Positions 18,441-28,693 are shown, counted from the first letter of the stretch. The stretch: DNA of 64,000 nucleotides from CBDCYS01 sp965224215 (GCA_965224215.1 CBDCYS010000078.1:52713-116712); one strand, 5' to 3'. Notes: generated by a model not told the origin, from the letters alone. Made by a program: numbers and translations.

Positions 18441-19430
18441 CTACGTTACTTCTTCGAAGAAATTTCCCATGGCGCGGAATTTTTGATAGCGATCTTCGAC
18501 CAGCTCTTCGCCACTCATGTGCTTGAGTTCCCCGAGGGCGGCATCGATCGCGTCACTGAGTCGGGCCGCGGCTCCGTCATAGTCAACGTGGGCGCCGCCG
18601 CTGGGTTCGTCAACGATACTGTCGACCAGCTTGAGTCCGAGCAGATCGCCGGCGGTCAGCTTGAGGGCTTCGGCCGCCAGCTCGGCCTGGCTGGAGTCCT
18701 TCCACACGATGGCGGCGCAACTCTCGGGCGAGATGACGCTGTAAACGGCGTTCTCAAGTATCAATATACGGTTACCGACACCAAGACCCAGGGCGCCGCC
18801 ACTGCCCCCCTCGCCAATACAGGTCACGATAATCGGCACCGGCATTTGGGCCATTGAGCGCAGATTCCGGGCGATGGCCTCTGCTTGGCCGCGCTCTTCG
18901 GCTTGGATCCCGGGGTAGGCGCCGGGCGTGTCTAGGAACGTCAGAATGGGCCGATTGAACTTGGCAGCCAGTTGCATGACCCGCAACGCTTTGCGATAGC
19001 CCTCCGGCTTGGGCATACCGAAATTGCGATGCAGTTTCTGTTTTGTGTCACGGCCTTTCTGCTGGCCAATGACGACAACTGGCGCTCCGCGGAACAGTGC
19101 GTATCCGGCAACAATGGCAGGGTCATCGGCAAACAGCCGGTCTCCGCGGATCTCTTGAAAGCCGGAAAAGATTCTCGGGATGTAATCGAGCGTGTGAGGC
19201 CGTTGCGCATGCCGCGCGAGCTGGACGCGTTCCCAAGCCGTTCGCTTGTCCAGCTTTTTCGGCTCGACGGTTGGATTCTCAAGGTCAGTGACGCCTTCAC
19301 TGGGAAGTTTTTCTAGCTCGGTCTCGCTCGGTTCAAGGCGAGTCTCGGATTCGGGGACAGGGTTCTTCTTCTGCGAGTCAGCGATCAATCCTTCCAGATT
19401 TGGAGTTCTATCGCTGGAATTGGTGTCCAT
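18441..19430 (-). CDS. accA: acetyl-CoA carboxylase carboxyltransferase subunit alpha
   Basis: 329 residues. It transfers the carboxyl group from carboxybiotin to acetyl-CoA with AccD, the first step of fatty acid synthesis. Motifs include AWERVQLARHAQRPHTLDYI, FEEIRGDR-like FQEIRGDRLFADD, GQQKGRDTKQK, NFGMPKPEGYRKALR, FLDTPGAYPGIQAEERGQ and GEGGSGGALGLGVGNR. The first 55 or so residues are an acidic, non-conserved extension before the usual AccA start. Same strand as dnaE and 250 bp downstream of it, so co-transcription is possible, as seen in many bacteria. Confidence 0.96.
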   Translation of the reverse strand: MDTNSSDRTPNLEGLIADSQKKNPVPESETRLEPSETELEKLPSEGVTDLENPTVEPKKLDKRTAWERVQLARHAQRPHTLDYIPRIFSGFQEIRGDRLFADDPAIVAGYALFRGAPVVVIGQQKGRDTKQKLHRNFGMPKPEGYRKALRVMQLAAKFNRPILTFLDTPGAYPGIQAEERGQAEAIARNLRSMAQMPVPIIVTCIGEGGSGGALGLGVGNRILILENAVYSVISPESCAAIVWKDSSQAELAAEALKLTAGDLLGLKLVDSIVDEPSGGAHVDYDGAAARLSDAIDAALGELKHMSGEELVEDRYQKFRAMGNFFEEVT

Positions 19431-19646
19431 GAAATTTGGTAGTGGCGCGGTTCACTCGAGGCGCTGGTGCGGTGATCACTGCCCGACGACTGCACGGTGG
19501 AGTGTCCCGCGCCGGGGCAAGGAACGATTATCGCAAGTCCGGCGAAGGTTCGGGACAAAAATCCCACGCCTGGGGCGATTGGGTAGCACACGCCTGCGCC
19601 GCTTCGCGACTCATTCTAGGCTCGAAAGCCCAAAGTCGGCGGTATT

Positions 19647-19694
19647 GGGGTCAACCAGGCATGGGATCAACCGGGCACGGGGTTAGCCGGGCAT
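19647..19694. repeat. 16-bp tandem repeat, three copies, at the 3' end of dnaE
   Basis: Units GGGRTYARCCRGGCAY start at 19647, 19663 and 19679. The third unit contains the stop and last three codons of dnaE, so the repeat appears to have grown outward from the coding end. Confidence 0.85.
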
Positions 19695-22600
19695 GATTTC
19701 GATCGAGCCGGCACCGCAGATTTCCTCCACCGAACGGCGAAACTGGCGATCAGCCCGAACCCGGTCCGGCACGTCGTAGGAAACGATGAACTCCTTGCTT
19801 CGCAGCAGTCTTAGGCGAACATCAGTTTCCCCAGGCCTGCCCACGAAGAGTTCGCGCAGACGTTTCGCCGTGCCGTTGTCATTCGTCCGGCCGTCTTGGG
19901 CCTGGTCGTTCTGGGCCTGTCCGATCTGGGCCTGTCCGTTCTGAGCCTGGCCGTTTTCGGTCTGACCGTTTTGGGCCCCGAGACGAACGGTAATCGTGAT
20001 CTGCTGGGGCAAAGAAACGCGGGCGTTGTCGAGCGGAACGATTTCGCTCACGGCTACTTTGAGGGAACTGTTCTCGTCGACTCGAAGACTTCCGCGCAAC
20101 AGAACCGCCTGGTCGTCGACCAGCAGCGGTGACAACTCGTCATAGGAGTTGGCGAAGACCAGCAGGTCGACGCTGCCCTTGAGATCTTCGAGCACAGCAG
20201 CCGACCAGGGCCGGCCCTCGCGGTTGCGCTTGCGAACGATGGCGGTCAACAGCCCACAGAGCGCCACATTTGTCCCTTGCTCCAAACCATCGAGCTGCGA
20301 GCTATCTTGCATAGCCAGCTCGGCAATTTTATCCTCGTACGCGTTAAGGGGATGGCCGGTGACGTAGAACCCGAGTATTTCCTTCTCGCCGGCCAGTTTG
20401 TCGCGCTCGGGCCATTCGGGAACTTCGGGAAGTTCGTCGTCGGTGGTGTCGGACTTCTCCTGCAAGGCGGCGAATAATCCGTGCTGACCGGTGGCGCGGT
20501 CGCGAGAGGCGCGCTGCCCCAACTCGATCGCACGGTCGAGCCCGGAAACCAGTTGAGCGCGATGGCCGCCCAATGAGTCGAGCGCCCCCGCCTTGATGGC
20601 GCTTTCGAGCATTCGCTTATTGATGTATTTCCAGTCGACGGACTCGGCGAGGTGGAATAGCGAACGGAACTTCCCCTCCGTTTCCCGGGCTTCGATCAGC
20701 GCTTTAACGGCGTTCTTCCCAAGGTTCTTGATGGCGCCGAAGCCGAAGCGAATGGAGGACTCTCCAGCCGGCCTGAAATTCCAATCGCTGGAGTTACAGT
20801 CTGGGGGCAAGATCTCAATCTTCATGTCCCGGCATTCGTTGATGTACTTCACGACCTTGTCGGTGTTATTGGTTTCCGACGAAAGCAGCGCCGCCATAAA
20901 GTAGACCGGATAGTGGGCCTTCAGATACGCCGTTACGAAGGCGACAAAGCCGTAGGCCGCTGAGTGCGATTTATTGAACCCGTAACCGGCGAACTGCTCC
21001 ATCAGCTCGAAAAGCTTGAGGACGTTGCGCTTGGGATAACCTCGCTCCAAAGCGCCTTTGACAAAGCGTTCGCGCTGCGCGGCCATCTCGGAAGCTTTCT
21101 TCTTTCCCATGGCCCGCCGCAGCAGGTCGGCTTCTCCGAGCGAGTAGCCCGCCACTAGGTTGGCAATCTGCATCACCTGCTCTTGGTAGACGATCACGCC
21201 GTAGGTCTCTTCGAGCAGGTCCTTGAGCACTGGCAAGCCGTAGGTGACCGGCTTGCGCCCGTGCCGGCGATCGATGAAATCGCTGACCATGCCTCCCTGG
21301 ATGGGGCCCGGACGGTAGAGCGCGTTGAGTGCGATCAGGTCTTCGAGCCGCTCGGGCTGATAGCGGCGCAAGATGTCGCGCATCCCCTCCGATTCAAACT
21401 GGAAAACGCCACTGGTTAGGCCACGCGCGAGAAGCGCGTAGGTGTCCTTGTCATCAAGCGGCAGCTCATGAGGTTCCAGCTCGATTCCCGTATCCTGCTT
21501 TATCAGCCGCTTGGCCTCTTCGATCACCGTCAACGTGGTCAAGCCAAGGAAATCCATCTTGAGCAACGACAGCTTGTCGAGGCTCTTCATGTCGTACTGG
21601 GTGACGATTTCGTCCTTGGCTGTTTTGTAGAGCGGAACCAGCTCTCTCAGCGGACGCGGCGCGATAACCACCCCGGCGGCGTGAACCGAAGGATTGCGCG
21701 ACACTCCTTCGAGCCGTTGCGCGATCTCCATCAGCTCGCCGACCCGCCGGTCCGTTTTCGCTTGCGCGGCCAGGGCGGGTTCCTGCTTGAGGGCGTCGGC
21801 CAGCTTGATGTTCAGGACGTTGGGGACGAGTTTCGTCAAGCGGTCAACTTCGGCGAAGGTCAGGTCCATGACGCGGCCTACGTCTTTGATCGCTGCTTTG
21901 GCTTGTAGCGTATTGAAGGTGATGATCTGCGCCACCTGCTCGCGACCGTATTTTTCGGTGACGTATTGGATCACCTCGCCCCGCCGGTGCATGCAAAAAT
22001 CGATATCGATATCGGGCATGCTGACGCGCTCGGGATTGAGAAAGCGCTCGAACAGCAGACCATACTGCAACGGATCGATGTCGGTGATCCGCATGGCGTA
22101 GGCCACCAGCGAGCCCGCCGCCGAGCCGCGTCCAGGACCGACCGGGATGTCTTCTGAGCGCGAGAACCGCATGAAGTCCCAGACGATCAGGAAGTAACCG
22201 GAGTACTTCATTTGCTGGATGATGCGAATCTCGTGGTCGAGCCGGTCGCAATATTCAGCCAGCTCGCTTCGGAGCATGCCCTTGGCATGCTGCGCTTCGA
22301 GCCGGATTTTACGCTCTTCGAAACCTTGGCGCGCGACCCATTCAAAGTAAGTGTCGGCGGTATGGCCTTCGGGCACGTCGAAGGCTGGAAAAGGATCATC
22401 GACCTTCTCTAGCGTGAGATCGCATTGCTCCGAGATCTCCCATGTGCGGTTGAGCGGCGCCTCGCTGCCGTCGAATAGCGCCAGCATCTCAGCCCTGGAC
22501 TTGATGTAGAACTCGTCGGTCGAGAAGCGCATTCGGTTCGGGTCGCTGAGGGTCTTCCCGGTCTGAATGCACAGGAGTGATTCGTGGGCGCGCGCATCGT

Positions 22601-23234
22601 CTTTGGTGAGATAGTGCGCGTCGTTGGTTGCTACGAGTGGGATGCCGCTTTCCTGGCTGAGACGGAAAACCTGCGGCAGCAACTTCTTGTCGAGATCCAG
22701 CCCGTGGTCCTGAACCTCGAGGTAGAAGTTCTCCTTCCCGAACATATCTAGATAGGTGTAGGCCAGCCGGCGGCCTTCCTCGTAGCCCTTATCGAGAAAC
22801 GCCTCGTTCACGTCTCCCCGCAGACAGGCCGACAGGCAGATCAAGCCCTCGCTGTGCGACGCCAGAAGATCCTTATCGATGCGAGGCTTGTAATAGAAAC
22901 CCTCCAGGTAGGCGGTCGAGACCAAATCAATGAGGTTGCGATAGCCCTGGAGGTTCTTACACAGCAGCACCAGGTGGTGATACCGGTCGGTTTCGTTGCG
23001 AACCAAGTGTCCCTTCTGCGAGACGTAGACTTCGCAGCCGATGATCGGTTTGATGCCTTTCGCTCGGGCTGCGCCGTAGAATTCGACCGCGCCGAACAGG
23101 TTGCCATGGTCGGTGATGGCGACAGCGGGCATTTCTTGGCGCTCGGCTAGGTCCATCAGCTTCGAGATCGAGCAGGCGCCGTCCAGAAGCGAATAGTCGG
23201 TGTGGCAGTGGAGGTGAATAAAAGGAGCAGGCAT
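19683..23234 (-). CDS. dnaE: DNA polymerase III subunit alpha (replicative polymerase)
   Basis: 1,183 residues, the usual DnaE length. The PHP domain at the N-terminus shows FIHLHCHTDYSLLDGACSI and VAITDHGNLFG. The polymerase core contains PVGPGRGSAAGSLVAYAMRI and the catalytic aspartates in MPDIDIDFCMHRR. The fingers region has GVIVYQEQVMQIA and GYGFNKSHSAAY. An OB-fold follows near residues 980-1080. An unusual low-complexity insert of Gln/Asn/Gly/Ala repeats lies at about residues 1,085-1,115, between the OB region and the C-terminal domain; it is encoded by a 15-bp tandem repeat. A monofunctional DnaE lacking a proofreading motif, so it needs a separate exonuclease. Confidence 0.97.
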   Translation of the reverse strand: MPAPFIHLHCHTDYSLLDGACSISKLMDLAERQEMPAVAITDHGNLFGAVEFYGAARAKGIKPIIGCEVYVSQKGHLVRNETDRYHHLVLLCKNLQGYRNLIDLVSTAYLEGFYYKPRIDKDLLASHSEGLICLSACLRGDVNEAFLDKGYEEGRRLAYTYLDMFGKENFYLEVQDHGLDLDKKLLPQVFRLSQESGIPLVATNDAHYLTKDDARAHESLLCIQTGKTLSDPNRMRFSTDEFYIKSRAEMLALFDGSEAPLNRTWEISEQCDLTLEKVDDPFPAFDVPEGHTADTYFEWVARQGFEERKIRLEAQHAKGMLRSELAEYCDRLDHEIRIIQQMKYSGYFLIVWDFMRFSRSEDIPVGPGRGSAAGSLVAYAMRITDIDPLQYGLLFERFLNPERVSMPDIDIDFCMHRRGEVIQYVTEKYGREQVAQIITFNTLQAKAAIKDVGRVMDLTFAEVDRLTKLVPNVLNIKLADALKQEPALAAQAKTDRRVGELMEIAQRLEGVSRNPSVHAAGVVIAPRPLRELVPLYKTAKDEIVTQYDMKSLDKLSLLKMDFLGLTTLTVIEEAKRLIKQDTGIELEPHELPLDDKDTYALLARGLTSGVFQFESEGMRDILRRYQPERLEDLIALNALYRPGPIQGGMVSDFIDRRHGRKPVTYGLPVLKDLLEETYGVIVYQEQVMQIANLVAGYSLGEADLLRRAMGKKKASEMAAQRERFVKGALERGYPKRNVLKLFELMEQFAGYGFNKSHSAAYGFVAFVTAYLKAHYPVYFMAALLSSETNNTDKVVKYINECRDMKIEILPPDCNSSDWNFRPAGESSIRFGFGAIKNLGKNAVKALIEARETEGKFRSLFHLAESVDWKYINKRMLESAIKAGALDSLGGHRAQLVSGLDRAIELGQRASRDRATGQHGLFAALQEKSDTTDDELPEVPEWPERDKLAGEKEILGFYVTGHPLNAYEDKIAELAMQDSSQLDGLEQGTNVALCGLLTAIVRKRNREGRPWSAAVLEDLKGSVDLLVFANSYDELSPLLVDDQAVLLRGSLRVDENSSLKVAVSEIVPLDNARVSLPQQITITVRLGAQNGQTENGQAQNGQAQIGQAQNDQAQDGRTNDNGTAKRLRELFVGRPGETDVRLRLLRSKEFIVSYDVPDRVRADRQFRRSVEEICGAGSIEIMPG
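19893..19982. repeat. 15-bp in-frame tandem repeat inside dnaE
   Basis: Six units of 15 bases begin at 19893, 19908, 19923, 19938, 19953 and 19968. On the coding strand they specify five-residue units like GQAQN, GQAQI and DQAQD. The copies have diverged at one to four bases each but length is kept, so frame is never lost. It sits in a linker and should tolerate copy-number change. Confidence 0.9.
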
Positions 23235-23718
23235 CGAAGTTCAGTATCAGTATAAGCAGGGCCGGAAGATGGGTCAAACGACACTCTCGTAGCAGCCTCG
23301 AGCCGCCGTCTCGCCACCGGCTGATTCGCTACCCCAGCTAGCCGGGATGGCCACGTAAGGGACGCAATTCTTCGAACCGGCGGGCGATTCAGAACGGATC
23401 TGGGGCGCCCGCGCCGGGTTTATCAGCCGAATAAGCGTCTTACGTTGGCCCTTCTGTTCAGGCTTTACGGCAGTCCTGGTTAAGCCTCACCGATGCTTTT
23501 CGAATTTGCTGAGTAGCCTGAAGCGGGCTGGCCCATCCTGCCTTGATCGCTGGTGTAAAAGCGGGTTCGATTTCCATGTGCGGAATCATACAGCCGGGGT
23601 TATAGTAGGTGTAGGTGGTGACGCCCGTCGAGCTTTCGCATGTCCGCGAAGCGAGTGACCATGGAGTCAGCGATGATATGAGTCCCCGCCGTTGTAGCTG
23701 GAAGGGGCCGATTTCTTC
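23235..23718. other. divergent intergenic region, nothing recognised
   Basis: About 480 bases between dnaE (leftward) and the glycosyltransferase (rightward). No open frame here shows family resemblance, and no confident promoter, repeat or hairpin was identified. Confidence 0.5.
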
Positions 23719-25614
23719 GTGCCAGACGATCGAAAATCAAAAACATTCGCCGAGCGCGCTCTCCAGGGGCTGGCTCGCGGAGATTCCAGCGGCAGCTTGC
23801 GATACTTCATGCTCCTAGCCGGAGCTGCTCGTGAATTTCTCGGCGGTGATCGGATGACGGCGGGCAAGTATCTTTCCAGCTTGATCGAGATTTCGAAACA
23901 CGATGCTTCCGCGAGGCTCCCGTTTCCCAGAACGTCGTACCACGAGCGGCTGACGGATAGCGAAGCCCGGGCGTGGCTTGGCTCCGCCCTGAAACTAGTC
24001 CGATACACTTTTCCGGCCTGGGACGACTCGCTGCTCGTTGCGTGCGCGGATGACGGGGAGTTTTTCGGCGAGTTCCAGATAGCCGGGTTTTCTAAGTTGG
24101 CAGGCGTGGACTTGCGCGAGGAAGAGGCCAGCACGCCTAACGAGGGCGAGGCTGCTGGCAGCACCGCTTCCTTGGACCAGATCCAGAGGACTTACCGGAC
24201 GGTAACGCTGATCAACGTTCTCGAGTATCTCAACGCCGAACAAGCCGAGACGCTGCTCAAGCGGCTCCAGCATGTCGCCGACGACTATGTCGTTGCAAGT
24301 ATTCCAATCTATCCAGACGACTGGCTGGAGTTTTTCCGCGTCGACTCCAGCCGGGTCACGCTCCAGACGCGAGATTGGTGGAATCAGCTCTTCAGCCGAA
24401 GCGGCTTTGAAGTAGCTGAGACTCCTGCGGAGGCACTCCCGTTCGTAAGACCGTTCGTCTTCAGGAAGCGTAGGTTGCAGCTCTACGCGAAATCGGAGCG
24501 CGAGACTCCGTTGACCGAAACCTTGTCCGCTCAATACAACGAAGGCCTGTCGCCGAAAGCAGCCTTCGTCGTACCCGACGATCAGAACTCTTTCCGCTTT
24601 GTGGCGGAATCAATAATGGAAGCCCTGAACGCCGAAGCGTTCCCTGCTCGTTTGGTCTCTCCCGCGAAACTGTCGGAAGGAAACACCCCTGGCGCTCCAT
24701 ACAAGATCTGTTGGACCCACCATACGCCTCCTTATCGAAATATCAAAATCGAGGGAGGGAAGCGCCTCGAACTTTTCACGAGCAACTTCCAGATCCGCCC
24801 GCGTGGGTCCCTAAGCGGATGGCTGAAAGAGTTGAAACAACGCGACAGCCTGAAGATCGCGTCTTCCTCGTTCTCCCGGCAAGTGCTGCGAGAAATAGGC
24901 ATTCCTCCCGAGCAGATCACGGTCATTTCTCACGGCTACTCGCCGGAGTTCGCCGTTGAAGCCAAGCCGGTCCCGCTCGCTACGCGTAGGAGTTTCCGGT
25001 TTCTTGCGGTCGTAAACTCACGAGACGCCAACCGTTATGGAGTGGACATCCTGCTGGAGGCCTATCGCCGCGAGTTCAAGCCGAGCGAAGATGTTTGTCT
25101 GGTTATCCGAGACTACGGAGCCGATCATGCCGCGATTCAGTCCATGGTGGAAGCGTTCAAAGGTCCGTCAATTCTCTACTATGGCCAGTTCACGACGAAA
25201 AAAGAGCTGGCCTCGTTCTACGCTGCTTGTTCCGCTTTCGTTGCGCCCTTCCGAGGTGAAGGCTTCGGTATCAAGATCTTGGACGCGGCGGCGATGGGGC
25301 TCCCGCTGATTCTGCCGCTCTATGGCGGCCCGGTCGATTTCTGCGAAGAGCAGCTAGTGAGTCCGGTGGCGTCCGAGCTGAAGCCGGTCGCTGAGTGCCT
25401 CGCAACCACGCAGATGCGCTGGCGGGAGGATCTATTCTGGTGCAAGCCCGACGTCGAAGACTTGGGCAAGCAGATGCGCTGGGTGTTTGAACATCAAGAG
25501 GATGCCAACCGCCGCGCCGCCATTTTGCGAGAACGAGTTCTGAAGGAATTCTCGTGGCCCCGCGCGGCCAGAAAACTGATGCGGATCATGCAAGGTTTGC
25601 TAGCCTCCGACTAA
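23719..25614 (+). CDS. two-domain methyltransferase-like / GT4 glycosyltransferase
   Basis: 631 residues from a GTG start. The first 250 residues resemble a methyltransferase-type Rossmann region: LLVACADDGEFFGEFQIAGF, then VTLINVLEYLNAEQAETLLKR as in the SAM-dependent 'discovery of a label' step, and RDWWNQLFSRSGFEV. From about residue 275 on it is a GT-B glycosyltransferase of the GT4 type: KICWTHHTPPYRNIKI, ISHGYSPEF, RFLAVVNSRDANRYGVDILLEAY-like acceptor block, and AFVAPFRGEGFGIKILDAAAMGLPLI with the donor-binding Glu. Likely acts on envelope or exported polysaccharide, but the sugar is unknown. It stands alone. Confidence 0.75.
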   Translation: MPDDRKSKTFAERALQGLARGDSSGSLRYFMLLAGAAREFLGGDRMTAGKYLSSLIEISKHDASARLPFPRTSYHERLTDSEARAWLGSALKLVRYTFPAWDDSLLVACADDGEFFGEFQIAGFSKLAGVDLREEEASTPNEGEAAGSTASLDQIQRTYRTVTLINVLEYLNAEQAETLLKRLQHVADDYVVASIPIYPDDWLEFFRVDSSRVTLQTRDWWNQLFSRSGFEVAETPAEALPFVRPFVFRKRRLQLYAKSERETPLTETLSAQYNEGLSPKAAFVVPDDQNSFRFVAESIMEALNAEAFPARLVSPAKLSEGNTPGAPYKICWTHHTPPYRNIKIEGGKRLELFTSNFQIRPRGSLSGWLKELKQRDSLKIASSSFSRQVLREIGIPPEQITVISHGYSPEFAVEAKPVPLATRRSFRFLAVVNSRDANRYGVDILLEAYRREFKPSEDVCLVIRDYGADHAAIQSMVEAFKGPSILYYGQFTTKKELASFYAACSAFVAPFRGEGFGIKILDAAAMGLPLILPLYGGPVDFCEEQLVSPVASELKPVAECLATTQMRWREDLFWCKPDVEDLGKQMRWVFEHQEDANRRAAILRERVLKEFSWPRAARKLMRIMQGLLASD

Positions 25615-25680
25615 GCCCTGCCCCTTGCCCGCTGAACCAGCTAAAACCACGGCGATCAGGCACACCGCCCGACCCCTCAT

Positions 25681-27305
25681 TCATGCAGGGTGAACGAGAA
25701 CAACGAACTCCCCCGAAGCCACCGAAATGTATTGGACGCCGTCGATCCCATAGGTGATCGGCGAGGCCACGATCTGCCCGCCCAGGTAGCGCTTCCACAA
25801 CAGCTTGCCACTCTTGGCGTCGAGCGCGTAAAAGGACCCTTCGCGGCTGCCCGAGAAGAGAACGTCACTGCCGGTGGACAGTAGACCACTGTCAGAGACG
25901 TCCGCGGTTGCATACTCCCAGACCTTCTCCCCGGTCAGAGGATTGAGTGCGCGGATGGCGCCATAACCGGTGTCCTCGTCCCTGACGTGGATTCGCGAGC
26001 GACGAATCGCGGGGAAGCCCTGCTTGATACGGCCGCCGGTAAACCGGTTCCCCGGCGAGTAGTCCGCCGCGTCTTTGAAGTAGGTGCTTGCGTAGTTCTC
26101 CCAGACGGAAAGATAGAACAAGTTGGTGCTGGGGTTATAGGCAGGGGCGAACCAGTTGGTGCCCCCTTGAACTCCGGGAAAGGTTTCGGTGCCTTCCTCG
26201 CTAGGCCCGCGGCCGGGTGCCTTGATAGGCCGGCCGGCTTCATCCAGGCCGATCGTCCAATCCTGTTTAACGAACGCATTCCCATGGAGGAACTCGCCAG
26301 TGGCCCGGTCAAGGATGTAGTAAAACGCATTGCGGTTGACCCATAGCATGAGCTTGCGCTGGGCGCCTTCCCACTCAGCGTCGAGAAGCACCGGGACTTG
26401 CACCGAGTCTCAATCCCATTCGTCGTGCGGGGTGAACTGGAAATGCCACTTTAGCTCCCCTGTGTCGGGGTCCAGCGCCACGACCGAATCGGTATAGAGA
26501 TTGTCCCCGGGACGAACGTCTGGGTTCCAATCGGGGCTTGGATTCCCCACTCCCCAATAGGTGAGGTTCAGCTCGGGGTCGTAGGAGCCGGTTAGCCAAA
26601 TAGATCCTCCCCCGGTCTTCCAGGCATCGTTTTCCCAGGTCTCGTGGCCGGGCTCGCCTGGACCGGGGATGGTATTGAACTTCCATACTTGCTTGCCTGT
26701 CTCCGCGTCATAGGCCGCCAGCAAGCCCTTAATCCCGAACTCGCCTCCGGCCGTCCCGATGATTACTTTGTCCTTGACGACTAGTGGCGAAAGAGCAAGC
26801 GTGTACCCGCTACGGTAGTTGGCAACGCGGGTGTCCCATAATTTCGAACCGGTCTTGGCGTCGAGCGCGATTAAGCGCGCGTCGAGCGTCGCAAGGAAGA
26901 GTTTGTCGCCAGGATGGCCACGCCGTGGTTCACCCGGCCACAGCAGGGCGAAACAGGACTCGCGAGATCATGCTCGTACATCCAAAAGATTCGTCCCGTC
27001 TTGGCGTCCACCGCGATGACGTTATTAGGCGCCTCGGTGAGGTACATAACCCCGTCGACGACCAGCGGCGTGGTCTGAAACTTCTCCAGGGAGCGGACCT
27101 GGAAGACCCAGGTCATCTCCAGTTTCCCCACATTTTCAGGGGTAATCGTGTCGAGGGCGCTGTGATGGTGACTGGCGTAGGTCCCGTTGTAGGTCAGCCA
27201 GTTCCGCGGCTCCTTGTCTGCATTCAGAATCCTGTCGTAGGTCACCTGTGCCGGCAGGATCAAGGCTGTCAACGACAGAGTTACCAATCCGAGGAACTTC
27301 CGCAT
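25681..27305 (-). pseudogene. PQQ-dependent alcohol dehydrogenase, two lesions
   Basis: Quinoprotein beta-propeller dehydrogenase. It starts at 27305 with a signal peptide (FLGLVTLSLTALILPAQ) and runs through WLTYNGTYASHHHSALDTIT, TTPLVVDGVMYLTEAP and SPCCGRVNHGVAIL (the adjacent-Cys pair typical of the family). There a missing G near 26909 shifts frame. The correct frame continues with LFLATLDARLIALDAKTG, GHETWENDAW and FQFTPHDEWD, then meets TGA at 26410-26412 where relatives have Trp, then continues DSVQVPVLLDAEWEG to the end at 25681. Two independent lesions make loss of function likely. The adjacent cytochrome c gene would be its electron acceptor. Confidence 0.9.
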
Positions 27306-27751
27306 AGCGATCAGGATACCGCAGAGCGAGCAAGGGGGCGCGATCGAATCGGTAGCGCAGGTCTTTGCATTGGCCTGCAGGCTGTCACCGAGTTGCCGTA
27401 ATATTACTTGCGACCATCCGCGGACCATCCGCGAGCACCCGATTTTGCTGACCGGGAAGCCTTGCTCGCTCAGCGCTGCTGCCAGTTGCCGGGTCCCTTG
27501 CAAGGTCCATCGCGGGGGCGGCATCGAGTCTGCTCGGGTCAGCGGATCACCCAACGATTCCAGCTCTTTCAGGATCGCCAGTCTACCGCGAGTTGGCAGA
27601 CGGACATGTTACAGTCATCGTCTACGACGGCTAAGCACTGCATCCGGGCACCCGCTTGGTCATCATGCCGGCTGCTGGACATGCGCAACAAGAATCCAGG
27701 ATAAGAATCTTGACCGGGGCGTGAGCGCGGCCGCGCTGCCAAGCCATCACG
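27306..27751. other. divergent intergenic region
   Basis: About 445 bases between the PQQ dehydrogenase remnant and the cytochrome c gene. It contains a direct duplication of GACCATCCGCG near 27411-27432 and no recognisable gene. It should hold the divergent promoters of both genes. Confidence 0.5.
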
Positions 27752-28693
27752 TTGAAAAGACTGATCAAAATCACGCTGCCAATTCTCCTCCTTGTTGTGG
27801 CCGCCGCTGGGATCTTTGTAGCCGTACACGAGCCGGCGCGGAGGCCCGTCACTGATCTAGTTATTGAGCGCACGCCGGAGCGCCTGGAGTGCGGCGAGTA
27901 TCTCGTTCATCACGTTGTCGGCTGCGTTCATTGCCATACCGAGCGGGACGTCACACAGCGCTTGCTACCGGCGAGCGGGCCAGCCGGTGCGGGCGGTGAT
28001 TGCTTCACGGAGGAAGCCGGACTCCCTGGGCGAATTTGCCCGCAGAATATCACCTCCGACCGCGAAACAGGCGTTGCCGCATGGGCGGACGACGAAATTC
28101 TGCGCGCAATGCGCGAAGGCGTAAGCCGCGATGGCCGCGCGTTGTTCCCAATAATGCCTTACGAGGAGTATCGGCACCTGGCGGACGAGGACGCACACGC
28201 GATAGTGGCTTACATCCGAACGCTGGAGCCCGTGAAAAAGCGAGTGGAACCCACGCACATCAACTTTCCGGTGAGCTTCTTCATCGAGATGAGTCCGCAG
28301 CCACTGACAGCTTCGGTGGCCGCGGTGCCGCACTCTGATCCGGTCAAGTATGGCGAATATCTGACCAGCATTTCCGGGTGCAAGTCCTGTCACGGCCCGG
28401 ATCTATCGGGTGGCATGGAGTTCATCACGCCGAAGGGCGCGGTCAGGAGTTCCAACCTGACACCAAGTTCCGATCTCGTGCCCGCCGATGCCGAGGCGTT
28501 CATCCGGCTATTTGGCGCCTATGCCAACGGGCGGCTTCCGGAGGGTGTTTCGAACAACGATTTATCGGTCATGCCGTGGGCCGCCTATGCTGGCATGAGC
28601 GGTCAGGATTTGCGCGCCATTCACGCCCACCTGCGGAGCGTACCTCCCGTGGACAATGAAGTGCAAACTTACAGCGAAGCGACCGGTGACTAG
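27752..28693 (+). CDS. membrane-anchored diheme cytochrome c
   Basis: 313 residues from a TTG start. An uncleaved or cleaved N-terminal membrane segment (ITLPILLLVVAAAGIFVAV) is followed by two cytochrome c domains. Heme motifs are CVHCH near residue 58 and CKSCH near residue 212. Axial Met candidates are in LFPIMPYEEYRHLAD and LSVMPWAAYAGM. The arrangement matches the cytochrome c subunits of PQQ- or flavin-dependent alcohol/aldehyde dehydrogenases, which pass electrons to the respiratory chain. It is divergent from the PQQ dehydrogenase remnant and upstream of the decarboxylase gene, suggesting a former catabolic cluster. Confidence 0.9.
   Translation: MKRLIKITLPILLLVVAAAGIFVAVHEPARRPVTDLVIERTPERLECGEYLVHHVVGCVHCHTERDVTQRLLPASGPAGAGGDCFTEEAGLPGRICPQNITSDRETGVAAWADDEILRAMREGVSRDGRALFPIMPYEEYRHLADEDAHAIVAYIRTLEPVKKRVEPTHINFPVSFFIEMSPQPLTASVAAVPHSDPVKYGEYLTSISGCKSCHGPDLSGGMEFITPKGAVRSSNLTPSSDLVPADAEAFIRLFGAYANGRLPEGVSNNDLSVMPWAAYAGMSGQDLRAIHAHLRSVPPVDNEVQTYSEATGD

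Noticed and set aside
26410..26412. A second selenocysteine codon (TGA in the PQQ dehydrogenase)
   Set aside because: The position is Trp in relatives, not Cys, and a separate frameshift lies upstream. A nonsense mutation is the simpler reading. It also does not suggest UGA=Trp recoding, because TGA is used as a normal stop elsewhere (for example ntrY, tail of the decarboxylase).
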